Positions 21,391 through 33,656 are shown, counted from the stretch's first letter. The stretch is 64,000 nucleotides of DNA from Parapristionchus giblindavisi (GCA_943737045.1 CALSFV010000141.1:1-64000), one strand, 5' to 3'. The notes: generated by a model from the letters alone, not told the origin. A program made the numbers and translations.

Positions 21391-24300
21391 ATGATGCCGT
21401 CAAGTATGTCTTACATTTGAATGTAGTGTAATGCTCAGTTTCGGTTTATGTGAAGCATAAAGACCATAGATTCATTTCATCATATATTATTTATAAGCAG
21501 AGTTTAGTCGCTTAATGGAAAATGTTTTTTAATCATTCCTAATCATCGCACTGTTGGATGATATGGAAGATGTGAGCAATATAAAAATCTTTTGCAGGCT
21601 CGAGATGTGTTTGTGGAGATTCCTTCTTGCATGCATTCGGCTGTCCGCTCGCTGGTACTGTTTTCTGACTATCATTGAACAATTTTGCATTACAGTAAAT
21701 ACTACTAATATTATAATACCATTCTGTTTACATTATAAAAACGGTTTATTCAGCTGATGCTGAGACACGAAGAGGAGATAATTTGTCCATTTCTCTAAAG
21801 CGAAAACTGGTCTACAGGCCGACAGAGGATGGGGAGCGTGAGTTGTTTGTTTCACAACAAATAATCATTTTCGTACATATATGTACGGGGTTCATGGAGC
21901 TCCGTTCTACAGGGGCACTCGTTGGGAAAACCCTAGAAGAGATTAATTTTTCAAGGGTATTCGAAAATATTAGATTTTACCTAAATTTCATTTACTTTGC
22001 GTATCCTTAACAATTTTCGGAAATCCTTACTTTTACAGGGAGCACGCCTATGTCGGCATGTATGCTTTCAAAGTAAATGACTCTTTCGAGTACGCGCAAA
22101 TACGTCTTAAAGGGATGGTTACACCTGATTTTCTTTTCATTCCTTGAATTCCGGATTGAGTTCCTCAACGCGATAACTCTACACCAGATATAAAAAGTAA
22201 TTTGTAAAGGTCACTAACAAGGGCCGCACTCGACGCCGGTCAATAATTCCTTATAAAAGGGACACTCAAGGGCGCTGACCTAATTCAACGGTGTCAAACT
22301 CACCACTATCTCTGGTTTATCTAGGTTGACGACAATATTTCTTTTAGAAATTATATTTATAAAACCATATATATTTATAAAAAAATATTATTTTGCAAGG
22401 GTATTTTAGATTTTTGTAAATGTCATGGGCAAACCTCGCGGTTACAGTTCCAAACGCGAAAATTGCCGATTATCTTATTTTATCTTTACATCTACAATGT
22501 CCAAATGCTAGGATTACTGTCATATCACATTCACCACAACTCTCATGGTTGTACTGTGAATTTTATTTTTTATATGAAATTTAAAAACTACAGTACGTCT
22601 CACTGTGGTGCATTATGTTTTATTTTTTTAAAGTTTGTGGTGTTCAAATAAGATGATACTTAATCGTATTAGTCATCTAGTCAATGATTAATTGCTTTAA
22701 CTGATATTAACTATGCTTGTTTGGTTCTTTAGATTAATTTATGATCTCTCATTGTAGATGCGGAGACGTCTTATGCAGAGTGTGATGCAGATGCGCCTGC
22801 GGATGGAGATGTGTACGATGGTTAGTACATTCCCTTTTTGTACTGCTTACTGTATATATCTCCATGTAATGTTGATTTCTTTGTGAATGTGCATGTTTTA
22901 ATGTGACCTGGTAAGGAAAACAAGTTGATCTCATATAAAAGAATAAATACATGTATAAATCATAAATCAAAAAATTGTCATGTTATAAAGATAAATCCTT
23001 TTTTTGGAAACCACTTCAACTTTTATGTTTTTTTAAAGCTAATCAACATGAGATTAACTTGTTTAACTATTTCCAGTCGTTTTTTAGCACGCCTGATCTC
23101 TTTAAGCAGTTTTGTTATAGGTGATGCCATCGAATCGTCGTCGGTTTGTAAAGAAGAAGAGGGTGACGTCGCCGAGAGTGACGAAGAAGGAGAGGGAGCA
23201 ATGGTAGTGAAAAGTAAGCGATTTTTTTTAAATCGAATTTTCTTATCTATTGTTTATTTAAGGACCAGCATCAACACATGAAAGAATTGTTATCGATTCA
23301 TGCAACTGTGCACACTTTGCGTGGAGTTCTCGGGAATACGAACATTCACAGTTTTCGCATCCAGATCCGCTATCTCATCGCGATATCGTAGTTGCATCAA
23401 AGCGAAAGTTCGATGCAGCGGGTATGCGTGAGCAACATTTATGTGCCTCTTGCGGAGCTGAGCGTTCGTCATCATTATCAGCTTGCCCCACCCCGTGCAG
23501 GTACGTACCATGCTCCTTTATCACAAATTATTTATAAAATGGTCCTGAAGATGAGACGGAAAAAATGCGTTAATTCCCCCTAATGTTCGTACACATATTG
23601 TAGAAGTCGTTCAGTTGAACAACTTTTCCATCTGACATGTTGTCCGAAACTCGTGTACAAGAGATGTACAAACGGGTTTAATCCGCTCAAAACTACAATA
23701 TGTGTACGAACGTGAGGGGGTATGAACACAAATTTTTTTCGTCTCATCTTCAGGTCCATTATTTTCTGCCCACATCTACCCACATCTTGTAATTTCAGTA
23801 GCCCTCAGTTGTTAAGCCTTTCATCCTTGCCATTTCGTTCGCTCTATACCGATGTCGTAAAGCGAAATGCGAGTATGATAGTGCAAGAGCATCAACGGAT
23901 TCAGGAAAGGTATATGACGTCTCCTCAACATGTACAAGTTGTTATCTGTAATTCTCCCGTCTTTTGCGCATGTATTCTCGTTTTTTTTCAGAAATTCGGC
24001 TACAATAGCAAGAAGTTGGGTGCCGATCGACCTTTCGGAATGCGAGGCATTCAAAGAAGCGATGGAGACTCGTGCAGAGTTCGACCTTGGCGTCATTAAA
24101 ACTCCTCTACTGTTCAACACCGACGGCACTGTGAAAAATGGACTCGGGTAGGTAGAAGTACCGTTAATTATCATTCTAAGGAATAACTACTTTCAGAAAA
24201 GCTCTTTGGCCGGTGTTCGTTTCGTTGGCCTCGCTACGTATGTCCGAACGGGCACGGCCAAGCAACGTACTGTTCTTGAGACTAGCTACGCTGTCTTCGT

Positions 24301-26562
24301 CGTTCTCAACTCAAGCTGCCGACCTCCTCGTAAGAGGTAATAGCCTATCTTTATCGAGATATGTGAGGAGAATGGAATAAAATCTGCTTTAGGTCTCCAC
24401 GACGAAGTCCTTGAATGCAAAGTGAGATTTGAGGTGGATAATCGAATGTATACGTTCAAACCTACATGGATGGGTGCAGTGCTGGATAAGGCGGTAATGA
24501 ACACTTAATGTTGAATTAGCATTTTGAATTTTGATGCATTCAGGCTCTGATAAAGGTCTACAATCTAGCATCATGGACAGAGGGTGCTGGCGCCAACGCA
24601 TGTAATGCATGCACGGTAGCCGCTGTCCGTTTGGCACGTCGATCTGTCTTCCCTCTGAATATGGGGAAAGGCGAGTAGCTTCATCCCCAGGCATTCCTAA
24701 TTGTAATTGTTCTCAGGGATGAGAACAACAGCGGATGTGCTGTCCTCGGCTGCCGCTCGTACTCATGGTGTTCGAAGTGAGTTGAAACGTGTTCATTAGC
24801 CATTACTATAATATCAATATATTAAGGTCTCACGGAGACACAGAGGATGATTCCGATGAATCGTTGCACGAACGATGTTCTCCATGATGAACTACTCGGC
24901 TACGTGAAGGACTTGGTCCATTGTACGTGTTTTTAACGAGACATATCGCAATGCCCTTTCGCTTAGGTGTGCTCTCGAGGAAGAGCTCACGCCCCCTTAC
25001 GCAGCTTCCGATGAAGCCGGGCACGAGCCAACTGGTCCAGGACACTGTGTGTGGTGTACGTCTACCATCGTCCGCTCTCCATGGATTGTGTACCCCCGCT
25101 ACCGTAGGATCAAGGTCGATGACAGGAATTGAGTATCTTCAGGTTTTGTAATTTGTTTTGTTTTGCATTAATTACTTATTCAATTTCAAGTTCTTCTTGG
25201 TCATTCTACCACCGCTGTGCTACTGTCGTTTGTTCGCTTGCGACCGAGTTACTACAATTATTCTCCTTCTATGTGTTCGACTTCACATATTAGGTTGGTA
25301 CATTTATGAGGGAATTGTCATTTTAGCGAGAGAAGTGACATAGGTTTTTTTGATATGTTACGTCATATGTCAGTTTCTTCAGACTGGCTCTTTTAGTACA
25401 ATGCTCCCATTCTTGCAGGTGATCCTCGCAAAGCGGCTCAATTCTATTTGTTGCTGGGAGATGTAGTTGATGCGCTGAATGAGATGTGGGTGCCTACATT
25501 AGGAGAGGAGACGCTCACCCTAAAGAATCACGTTCGTTTTTAGCAGCACTTGCTTTAAATATCCAAGTACACTCTTTCAGAGTGTACTTGTCCACTCGCA
25601 TAAGAATCCTATAGGCCCACTGTTTTCTGCCTCGTCGTCGATGTTTGAGTCCCTCAATAGAATAGTCAAAAAGGGAACGATAATGTCTTGTCACGTGAGT
25701 GCTATTCATAAAAGGTAAATTTATAAGTAAAAATTCCTTTCAAACAAACTTTTTTTTTGCAGAGCAGTTCTTCTATCCAAGATGACCGATGAACTGACTG
25801 AGATCGCTAGTGATCAGGCGAGTCCAATGCAGCACGCGGCGGAAACGTTGCTCAAGGAATATTGTGGGCGCACTGATCGCGAAGAAGGAGGAACAGTGAG
25901 TCATTAATAGCTGTTTTATTCGGTGTTATTACATTTACCTTGCCTCTCCCCAATCATTGCAAATGTAACACTTCATTATTTTTCGTTAATGTATCCTCTT
26001 ATTTTTTCCAGAGAAAGATGCGCGGAGCTGTCCCATCTTGCAAGCTGGACGAGTGGAATCACCATTGTCAATATTTCATATCCCAACACGACACTGGATA
26101 TGAGTTATGGTTTGCAACTAGCTCTATTTCCATTTAACAACATGTTTACACAGGCCTAATGCAATCGTCGAAGGGAAGAAGATACATTCTTATCTTCTCG
26201 ACTACGGTAGGAAAAGCTGCAACAGCATCATCTCCTACGAGAATGGTGTGGGAGTCAAGTGGGCTCGTGTTGTGTTAGTGGGCTACAAACCCGGAAAAGT
26301 CGTAGTTCTCGCTCAATCGTTCAAAATCGGACGAGTACTTTCGACTTTGGTGGGAGCACTTGAGAAAGATCCTCTTTTTTCTCATGTGGCTAATGTTCTC
26401 AGTGAATGCGAAGATGTTCACATCCTCCGAAGAGTGTTGCCCGTCCAGAATTACCCCTATGTACAGTTAGAGTCTAAATCAATCACTGGTCACGGCATTA
26501 AGGTTTGCATAGAAAGTAGAGAATACATAGTCGCCTCTCCTTTTATTAATACTCGAACGTGA
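21391..26562 (+). CDS. DDE transposase of CACTA/EnSpm-like (CMC) type
   Basis: Many small exons read through in frame: 21391-21403, 21598-21654, 21754-21837, 22758-22820, 23121-23213, 23263-23500, 23799-23909, 23992-24147, 24197-24336, 24393-24493, 24544-24670, 24717-24776, 24827-24922, then 25419-25531, 25581-25714, 25763-25895, 26012-26109, 26154-26562. Early exons give an acidic N-terminus and a Cys cluster (DSCNCAHF, LCASCGAE, CPTPC). The core has TPLLFNTDGTVKNGLGKALW with the probable first catalytic Asp, a second Asp in VLDKA, and GAGANACNACT with a CxxC. The later GPLFSAS..FESLNR block is typical of CMC-type transposases, as is a C-terminal GHGIKV segment. Exon 11 ends at a GC donor (AAAG|GCGAGT). 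The join across 24923-25418 is unresolved: the exon starting at 24967 reaches a stop in the expected frame, so a cryptic intron or a disabling change is possible. Base composition is more GC-rich than host exons. Confidence 0.72.
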
Positions 26563-26770
26563 TCTATGCAAAGATGTCGTTGTATGTTATTATTCAATTA
26601 TATGTATTCAAGTTTTGTTGTTATGTGATTAATGATGATGATCTTATTAAAGAAGTGTTTTTTCGTCACATTTTGTTATTCATATCCGGCTATCCGTCAT
26701 TTGGCGGTTTCACATACTTTTTAAATATCAATCGTTACTTTCAGTAGTTATTATTTAGCCAGACTTCGCC
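26563..26770 (+). promoter_or_regulatory. Short spacer between the two transposon genes
   Basis: About 208 bases separate the transposase stop from the next ATG on the same strand. A TATTTAG acceptor-like site lies 12-18 bases before that ATG. Spacing and acceptor would suit an operon-like transcript resolved by trans-splicing, but a separate promoter cannot be excluded. Confidence 0.35.
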
Positions 26771-29690
26771 ATGACCACTGCGCTCAAGAGCCTATTAAAT
26801 GGTGGATTCACTTCGGTTAGTTTATTTCTTTCCCGCATTATGTGATCCCATTGTAAATTCAGGGTGATATGTTGGATACATATCTGCACATCGAGAAAGA
26901 CGAATATTTCGTTGAGGTGAATTTCGTTGTCTAAAGAATGATAAATCAATGTATGCATTGCAGAATCCTCGTCTGAAACTCGTGAGATCCATGCTGAAGT
27001 CAATGCTATCAAGAGGAGTCGATCTCGTGAGTCTCGTGGTTCTCTTAAATGATAAGCTTCTGTGATGAATGATAAATGATATTTTCAAGGAAACTATCAT
27101 CGACGATATTGTGGATTTGGAAGTGAGTAGTACCGACAGCGCGTCGAATAGTTCTGTGAAAAGCACCGAGGGCACACTGAATAGTCCATTGGTAAGCCCC
27201 GTGGTGTCGTAAATGATATAATACACAACTTAGGAGCCGGAAACAATCCTTGAAGATAAAGAAGGAGATGATGATGCAAGTGGAATCAATACTTCGATGA
27301 GGGAAAGAAAGGTAATTGCATTGTAAAGATAATTCGTGTAATATAATAGATCTGTGCGGCGAAGGTTTAATAGTATAGAATCGGTCGCCGCGGGCGCATG
27401 GTTTTGCCCTCCTGACACTTTTCCATATTTCTAATTTTTCAGCCATTTTTAAAACTTTTACACCTCTTAGAATGACAAAGTTAACGAGGGAGTAATCGAG
27501 GAAATTTGATATGTTTGAAAATGGTATTTTTTATGATATTTCAATGAAATGCTGCTGTCAAAGTTATAAAAATGGGTGAAAAAATGAGAAATATGGAAAA
27601 GGGCTAGGAGGGCAAAACACAACGCCAGAGGCGACCGATTCTATACTATTAAAGTACCGCCATGAAATATGCGGACAATATCACATATTTCACATTAAGC
27701 GAATGTGTGGTCTCAGCCCACTCACCTCAGTACCCAAGGTAGCATCCGAACAAGTGAAGAAAACCAAACCGTCTGTAGCAGGAAGAGATGAGGTGTGCTG
27801 ATAAATTGCATTTTTCTCGCAATATTGCACCTTCATTGACCAATACGATATCTCATTTCAGGTCTCGATTGAGACTGTACAAACGTTCTCCCTGTCTTTG
27901 AAGAGACTGTTATCGATATCGAGAAAACAAGAAGGCGTCGCCGAGGTAATAGTAATAGACTCAGCTATTTTAGTCGGGCCAACAATTTATTCGAGAGTGA
28001 AAGTTGATCCAATAATTTGGTTCTTGAACTTCACTTTGTTCAAAGTGGGGCTGTTAATTAAGCCATTTTTAGCCAAACTTGGTTAAAAATAGGGCCTAAA
28101 CAACAGCCTATATTACTGTACCATACTGTGATTTTATTACTGTTTTCATTACTATCATTTTACGTTTCCCACGAAGCACTTCGTGGTGAAGTATTTTATA
28201 ACGTATGCATGTATCGTGGATGTGGCGTATTGCGGAAGACAAAACAAAACAAAACGCAAAACATTTCAGCAATTTGGTCAATCGCTAGCTGCAGCGCCCT
28301 CACATGATGTGAGCACGTTTGAAGGAGGAAGTGTGGAGGAGAGGATTCAAGGGTTGCTGACGATGGTGAGGTTTTCTGTTTTTACCCTTTGAAATAACCC
28401 AATCGGAAAATGTAGTGTAGAAAGTTTTCGTTTCAGCAACAGATACAAGCAGGATACTTGTCGTCCATGACCTCAGATATGAGACAGCAGGCCGCTGACA
28501 CAAAATCATCTGCAGACGTATTGGTAAGCTCTTTTAAATTAAATCAACTTGGTTTCATGTCCAGGTGTATCTAAGAATCTTGATTACTTTCAGCGTCTCT
28601 TCCGTCTCTCACCTGAAAGACTTCTCGACAGTAATGGAAAGATGATGATATTCGAGGTGCCCATGTTGTGTGGACCTGAGATGGTCGACTTAGCTGATGT
28701 AGCCTTCTCACACATAAATAAGATAAAGAACACCAAAAAGGACATCATGAGCATGTACAGATCCCTCATGTACTCATTCTTTGATGAGGTAAACAAAAAA
28801 TTAAAATTTTAGGCAAAATGTTTTGCTTTCAGTTACTCCCTGAAGATCTGCGCCATACACTTTCCCTTTGTAGAGGAAAAGGACTGACTCCACTGAAAAA
28901 CTCTAAAGCTTACGGCGCCATATTAGGTTCGTGAATCCTCCTGAAATGTAATACGTGGGCAAGGTTTGAACCGACCGTATTTTGCACGTGGTATTAAATA
29001 TAAACAGAGCGAGAGAGGACGCTGAGCATAGGTGGGCGGCTGAAAACGAATATTTTTTGGCCTTGCCTTGCCTTCCCATGGGGGTCTTGCGCATAGCCTT
29101 GTCTTGCGAAAATCGGACAATTTCCAGTCGAATTCGTCAAAAAATAGCCATGCGCACAGCCTTGCCTTACCCTTTCCCGGTTTGCGCACAGCCTTTCCCC
29201 CAGCGTGCCCACCTATGACGCTGAGTATCATTCATACCATTTCAGAGGTCACTCGTATTGTAGCAGGGGCTAAGGAGGATGCTGGATTCGCTGCCCAACT
29301 CGAAGAGGAGATAAGGAAAGCAGCGTGAGTTTATTTTGAAATTTCGTTTTAGACAAGGGGAAAGAGAGGCTGATCGGGAAATTTTGTTGCTTTAGTCCTT
29401 GAACTAAATTTTACAAATCTATAAATGACCTTTTCCAGACGGCGGTACAGAGAGAACCATGCTGACAGAAGAGATAATGTTGATTCAGAAACCGCTGCAG
29501 CTAAACAGGTATATACCCAAAACTCACTTGACAACTTTGTGATTGTGAAGCCTTCAAATTTGCATCCAAAACATGATCATTTTAATAAATTTTGGTAATG
29601 TCAAATGTTCCGTATGATATGACAGTAAATACATGAAAAACAGTTTGTCATCCAAATATGGTATTCTTTCAGTTATCTCCGTCCTCGTGA
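26771..29690 (+). CDS. Transposon-encoded protein with C-terminal BEN-like domain
   Basis: Fourteen exons read in frame: 26771-26815, 26863-26916, 26964-27026, 27090-27191, 27234-27311, 27655-27792, 27862-27945, 28270-28365, 28437-28523, 28594-28788, 28833-28926, 29246-29324, 29439-29508, 29673-29690. The N-terminal half is short, acidic and Ser-rich, without recognised domains. A helical Gln-rich stretch (28270-28523) precedes a compact region with MYRSLMYSFFDEELLPEDL and GKGLTPLKNSKAYGAIL. That resembles a BEN domain: a paired hydrophobic/aromatic start, a Leu-Thr-Pro-Leu turn, and a final AI helix. BEN domains bind DNA and recruit chromatin factors, and also occur in viral and mobile-element proteins. 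Placed directly after a transposase, it may act like the TNPA accessory binder of En/Spm; that is inference. Two MITE-like insertions lie in its introns, one supplying a splice acceptor. Confidence 0.68.
27364..27655. mobile_element. Foldback MITE in an intron, ending at a splice acceptor
   Basis: Arms of about 90 bases (27366-27455 and 27566-27654) are inverted copies, including AATAGTATAGAATCGGTCGCC and GTTTTGCCCTCCT. The right end, CTATTAAAG, provides the acceptor used for the exon starting at 27655. No clear target duplication was found. Confidence 0.75.
29027..29217. mobile_element. hAT-type MITE with perfect 8-base target duplication
   Basis: Termini CATAGGTGGGC and GCCCACCTATG are perfect 11-base inverted repeats flanked by ACGCTGAG on both sides (29019-29026 and 29218-29225). 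The termini differ by one base from those of the element at 7503-7663. It lies in an intron of the BEN-like gene, nested inside the giant transposon. Confidence 0.95.
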
Positions 29691-31948
29691 TCCTCGCCCG
29701 AATCGATTACTCATGCTGTTCGCCTCCCGTCTGATATCTACTACTAGATCTGTAAATATTGATTTCTTTTCCCCCACTTTACAGTATTTCTTATAGTTAT
29801 TAATAACTTTTAACGTAGTAATAACTAGTAAGTTAGGATATGTTAATTTGATCGTTTGTTAAGTGCTTTTACGTGTTGTCCTATCCTTTTTTTCTAGTTT
29901 TTTTTTAGTGAATTAGTTATCAATTAGTGAATTAGTTAGTTGTGAATCAGTGAATTATGACATTTTAGTTTTATAGTGAATTAGTTATTAGTGAATCAGT
30001 GAATTATGGAATTTTAGTTATATAACTAAAACTAGCATTAAGTTATAACAAGTTATAGGTTAATAATTACTTTACTAGCTGTTTAGTTTCGTTTAGCTAT
30101 TTATTAGTTAGATTAAATTAAATTGATTGTTTGTTATTGATCGTTTGTAAATCAATATTATTCTTATTTTCCAAATTGCATTTCTTTGTCACACTTGAGT
30201 GAATTGTGTTGATTTATTTTAAAGAAATGATAATTTATGTAATACAAAAAGAATAAATCTCTTTTGCTTTATAATTATGTTTCATATTTATGAGTATTTA
30301 TCACTGGTTGTATACCAGTACAATATCTTCTATTTTCTATCTTCTTCTATCTATCTTCGTCTATCTTCTTCTTCTTCTAACTATCTTCTATCTTCTATCT
30401 TCCAGACCTTATAATCAAATGTATGTAATCGATCAATACTGCTTACAGGAGGCCGAAAGAGGTGAGGTAATCATAACGCGCTTTTATTAACATTTTGAAA
30501 ACATTGTCCTTTGAAAGTAGAGGGAATAGTATGCGAAAAACGGGCATAATCGTTCTATGTAATAAGATTTCACAATTGTAATAGTGTGAGGGAGAATGAA
30601 AGAATAGTGAGAAATAGAAAGATCAAAGATGAAGTCGTGCACACGACTTCAGCACAGATGGTGAGAGAAGGGAATATTGAATAAAGTTTGAGATTGAAGA
30701 TCATTGATTGATTGATGTGATTATAGATGGAGTATTATTAACATCAGATGTATATTTTCTCATTTATCAACAACATTAAATGATAATGGAGAATGTATCT
30801 CAAATTAATCGGTATAAATTTCGTGAGTTTAAATTTATTGACTACGTTAATCTATAATTATATATTCTATATAATTATTATATATTCTATATAATTATGT
30901 TAATCTATAATTAATTAATTACCTTTATCAAACAAGCAAATCTTTCATTCAAACAATTACTGCTTTTGAAATGAAGATTGTTTCTCTATCTCCATATCTA
31001 TCAATCTTCATATTCTACTATTCATATTGACTAGGTTTGTTACTTATTGATGATTATCGTTAATAATAATATGAATACTAAAGGATGAAATTAGGACCCA
31101 TATCTACGACATTATCAATTAATATGGAATACATAATATTTAATTAAAATTTGTTATGATATGAGTGAAGACGATATTATCAAGGGATTTAAAGGTATAT
31201 AAAAGGCAAGGTATTTATTTAAATATGTATAAAAGTTGCATAAAATATATATGTATAAAATATATATATTACAATAAATTCAAATATATTACGTTACTGT
31301 AAAAGTATTCCGTCGTTCACATACTTAGGCTCTCGTAGCTTTTGTATATGGTTATACCTTTGTTAATAGGCCAAGACTCATTCGCACCCTCCAGGTAAGT
31401 GTTCTTTTATTAGACATTAAAGGAAATCACGAATATTAATGTGCTATAACTGCAGATATTACTTGATATACTGTAGAGTGAAGGAGCACTGTAATTGATA
31501 TAGATTGTTTTCATTGTTGATCTTGTACAATCTCATATTGAAATATGACTGAATCTCAAATCGAGTCAGGTAATGGGTTATTAGTTTAAGAGGACTACAG
31601 TATAAATGATTCTTCTTCACGGTTCAGCTATTGTATGTACAGCAGCTATAGAAGATCCAGCAAGATGATCATGATTCAGGATGAAGTGAGGTAAGAATAC
31701 GGTAGTTAATCATTGATTAATGATTTATTGACGAGTTTTCGTTCGTTCCATACTATGGAACGAACATCATAATCTCGACACTAAAATATAATATAAAATA
31801 TATCCTTTCTCTGTAAATCGATATTTGAGATGAAAAAGACTAATGTACAATTATGTATGTCTTGTAACAAATATTATTTTCTTTACTAGTTACCAGTTAG
31901 TTTACTAGTTAGTCTTTAATTTCATTAGATAGCGAGTTTTCATTGCAG
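29691..31948. other. Gene-free stretch after the BEN-like gene
   Basis: AT-rich, with degenerate short repeats of GTGAATTAGTTA type at 29905-30020 and a CTATCTTCT run at 30330-30410. No exon is supported. From about 31395, splice-like sites and sequence resembling the hairpin units downstream begin to appear. Confidence 0.5.
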
Positions 31949-32136
31949 CTTGGCCCCGGTTCCCCCGAGAGGGACACGAGATGGGCGGAGAGGGAGCCCA
32001 GGTTACTGTAGAATCAGGGATTGAATGAGTACCGCTGGTACAGTTAGGTAAGCTCATTCGGTCGCGCATTCTACAGTAGACCGAGGAAGAGGCCTCTGAT
32101 ATGGATGGGAGAATGGACAAGGAGAGGCCTGAAGAG
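31949..32136 (+). ncRNA. Repeated exon-like unit A with hairpin
   Basis: Bounded by TTTTCATTGCAG and GTGAGAGATAG, this unit opens with a CCCCGGTTCCCCCGAGAGGG core. It then folds a hairpin at 32005-32077: ACTGTAGAA and TTCTACAGT close the base, TGAATGAG and CTCATTCG close the top. The apical segment is a variant of GTACCACTGGTAC. All three frames carry stops, so it looks non-coding. It is the first of a family of seven exon-like units in the 3' part of the giant transposon. Confidence 0.65.
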
Positions 32137-32224
32137 GTGAGAGATAGTCATTTGGTACTTGTGTATCACGTAGTAATCGATGATTGATTGGGTCATAACC
32201 GTAACCAATGATTTTTCATTGCAG

Positions 32225-32280
32225 CTTGCCCCGGTTCCCACGAGAGGGACTACAAACGGCGCCATAAGTGGCCAGAAGAG
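32225..32280 (+). repeat. Short exon-like unit B without hairpin
   Basis: Same acceptor context (TTTTCATTGCAG), the CCCCGGTTCCC.CGAGAGGGAC core and a GCCAGAAGAG|GTGAGA donor as its neighbours, but the hairpin segment is absent. Confidence 0.6.
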
Positions 32281-32539
32281 GTGAGATATAGCCGTAGGGA
32301 ACTTACCTTATATGCAGCTACCAATATCAGATTGGGTCTGAACAATACATTTTGTAGAACTCACATTTTGTGTACGGGCCAGCATATAAATTGGTCGGCT
32401 TGGAAATAACGAGTCACTTTACCTCTTATTTTGCAAAAAAATACACAAAAAAAGAAGAATGATCAATAACATAGTTCTTAAATTGTGAGCTGAACAAAAA
32501 CATATGGTTAAAGCCGTAACTAAGAATTTTTCATTGCAG

Positions 32540-32730
32540 ATTGGCAGGTTCCCCCGAGAGGGAGACGTGATGGGACGGAGAGGCAGCCCCGGTTACTGTA
32601 GAAGTTGCGAATGAATGAGTACCACTAGTATAGTATGGCAAGCTCAAACAATCGTAATTTCTACAGTGAATCGCGGAAGCAGCCTGTGCCCGATATGGAC
32701 CGGAGAATGGACAGGGAGAGGCCGAAACAG
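32540..32730 (+). ncRNA. Repeated exon-like unit C with hairpin
   Basis: Same flanking splice signals. The hairpin at 32595-32667 keeps the ACTGTAGAA/TTCTACAGT base and the GAATGAGTACCACTAGTA apical region, while the middle of the stem differs from unit A with G-T wobble replacements on opposite arms. Confidence 0.65.
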
Positions 32731-33106
32731 GTGAGAGATAATTATTCGGTTCTTGTCCGATACGTACGTACCGATATCTGATTGGGTCTGATTGGGTGTA
32801 TGCGGCGATTATCTATATCCTTATTATTATTATACATTATATTATATCTTTTATTATTATATATCGGTACTGGTCTGATAGGTAGCAACCGAGATCAGAT
32901 TGGGTGAGAACCGTAACCATAGTTCGAGTAGCTAGGTTATCGTTTTTCAAAATCTGCTCAGGTCTTTTGATTTTTGTGAAATTTTGGCTCAAAATCCGGT
33001 CAGATTTTTCGATTTTTGTGAAATTTTGGCTCAAAATCCGGTCAGGCTTGATACTTTGTAACATACTTTTCGACCTATGACCGTAACCAATGATTTTTCA
33101 TTGCAG

Positions 33107-33172
33107 AAGGGCCATTTCCCCCGTGTGGGACCCGAGATGGATCGGACAATGCCCAAAAAGAGGCCAGAAGAG
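33107..33172 (+). repeat. Short exon-like unit D without hairpin
   Basis: Acceptor TTTTCATTGCAG, diverged CCCCCGTGTGGGAC core and donor GAAGAG|GTGAGAGATAG; no hairpin segment. Confidence 0.55.
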
Positions 33173-33462
33173 GTGAGAGATAGTAATTCGGTATTGATCT
33201 GATAGCATACATTGCCAAATCCTCGCAGTGCGATGATTGACCCACTATATAAGGCCCATTTTAGGCCACTTGATAAAAAAAGGAAGCTAAAAATGATGAT
33301 TTTTAAGCGAAAATAATGAATTTTGTGAATAAACCCACCCTATTTCGAGAATTGACCCACTATATAAAAATAAACGGCGAGGATATCGAAAATGTATGAT
33401 CTGATAGGTAGCAACCGAGATCAAATTGGGTTGGAACCATAACCAATGATTTTTGATTGCAG

Positions 33463-33656
33463 ATTGGCCCGGATCCCCCGAGAGGGACGCAACGAGATGG
33501 GTGGAGAGGGAGCCCCGGTTACTGTAGAATCAGGGACTGAATGAGTACCACTGGTATAGTACGGCAAGCTCATTCAGTCTCGACTTCTACAGTTAACCGC
33601 GGGTGCAACCTCCCCCTTGGACACGGCGGAGAAGATGCCAGGACAGGCCGAACCAG
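33463..33656 (+). ncRNA. Repeated exon-like unit E with hairpin
   Basis: Hairpin at 33521-33593, the cleanest copy: ACTGTAGAA/TTCTACAGT at the base, GACTGAATGAG/CTCATTCAGTC at the top, with a small internal loop. Pairing can extend outward through CCCCGGTT and AACCGCGGG. Splice-like flanks are as in the other units. Confidence 0.7.

Larger units (their letters stand above)
19562..21403 (+). repeat. Tandem array of leader mini-exons (281-base units)
   Basis: A 67-base exon-like sequence bounded by TTTTTCAG and GTAAATATT occurs at 20304-20370, 20585-20651 and 20866-20932 at an exact 281-base period, with essentially identical intron sequence between. A diverged relative lies at 19562-19648, and the last (21338-21403) starts the same way but contains the transposase ATG at 21391. 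The exons have no continuous reading frame (67 is not a multiple of three), so they read as alternative or serially spliced 5' leader exons. The intervening sequence is largely (ATT)n and (ATTC)n. Confidence 0.8.

Noticed and set aside
31949..33656. Coding exons in the repeated splice-bounded units
   Set aside because: Each hairpin-bearing unit has stops in all frames, so they are more likely non-coding.
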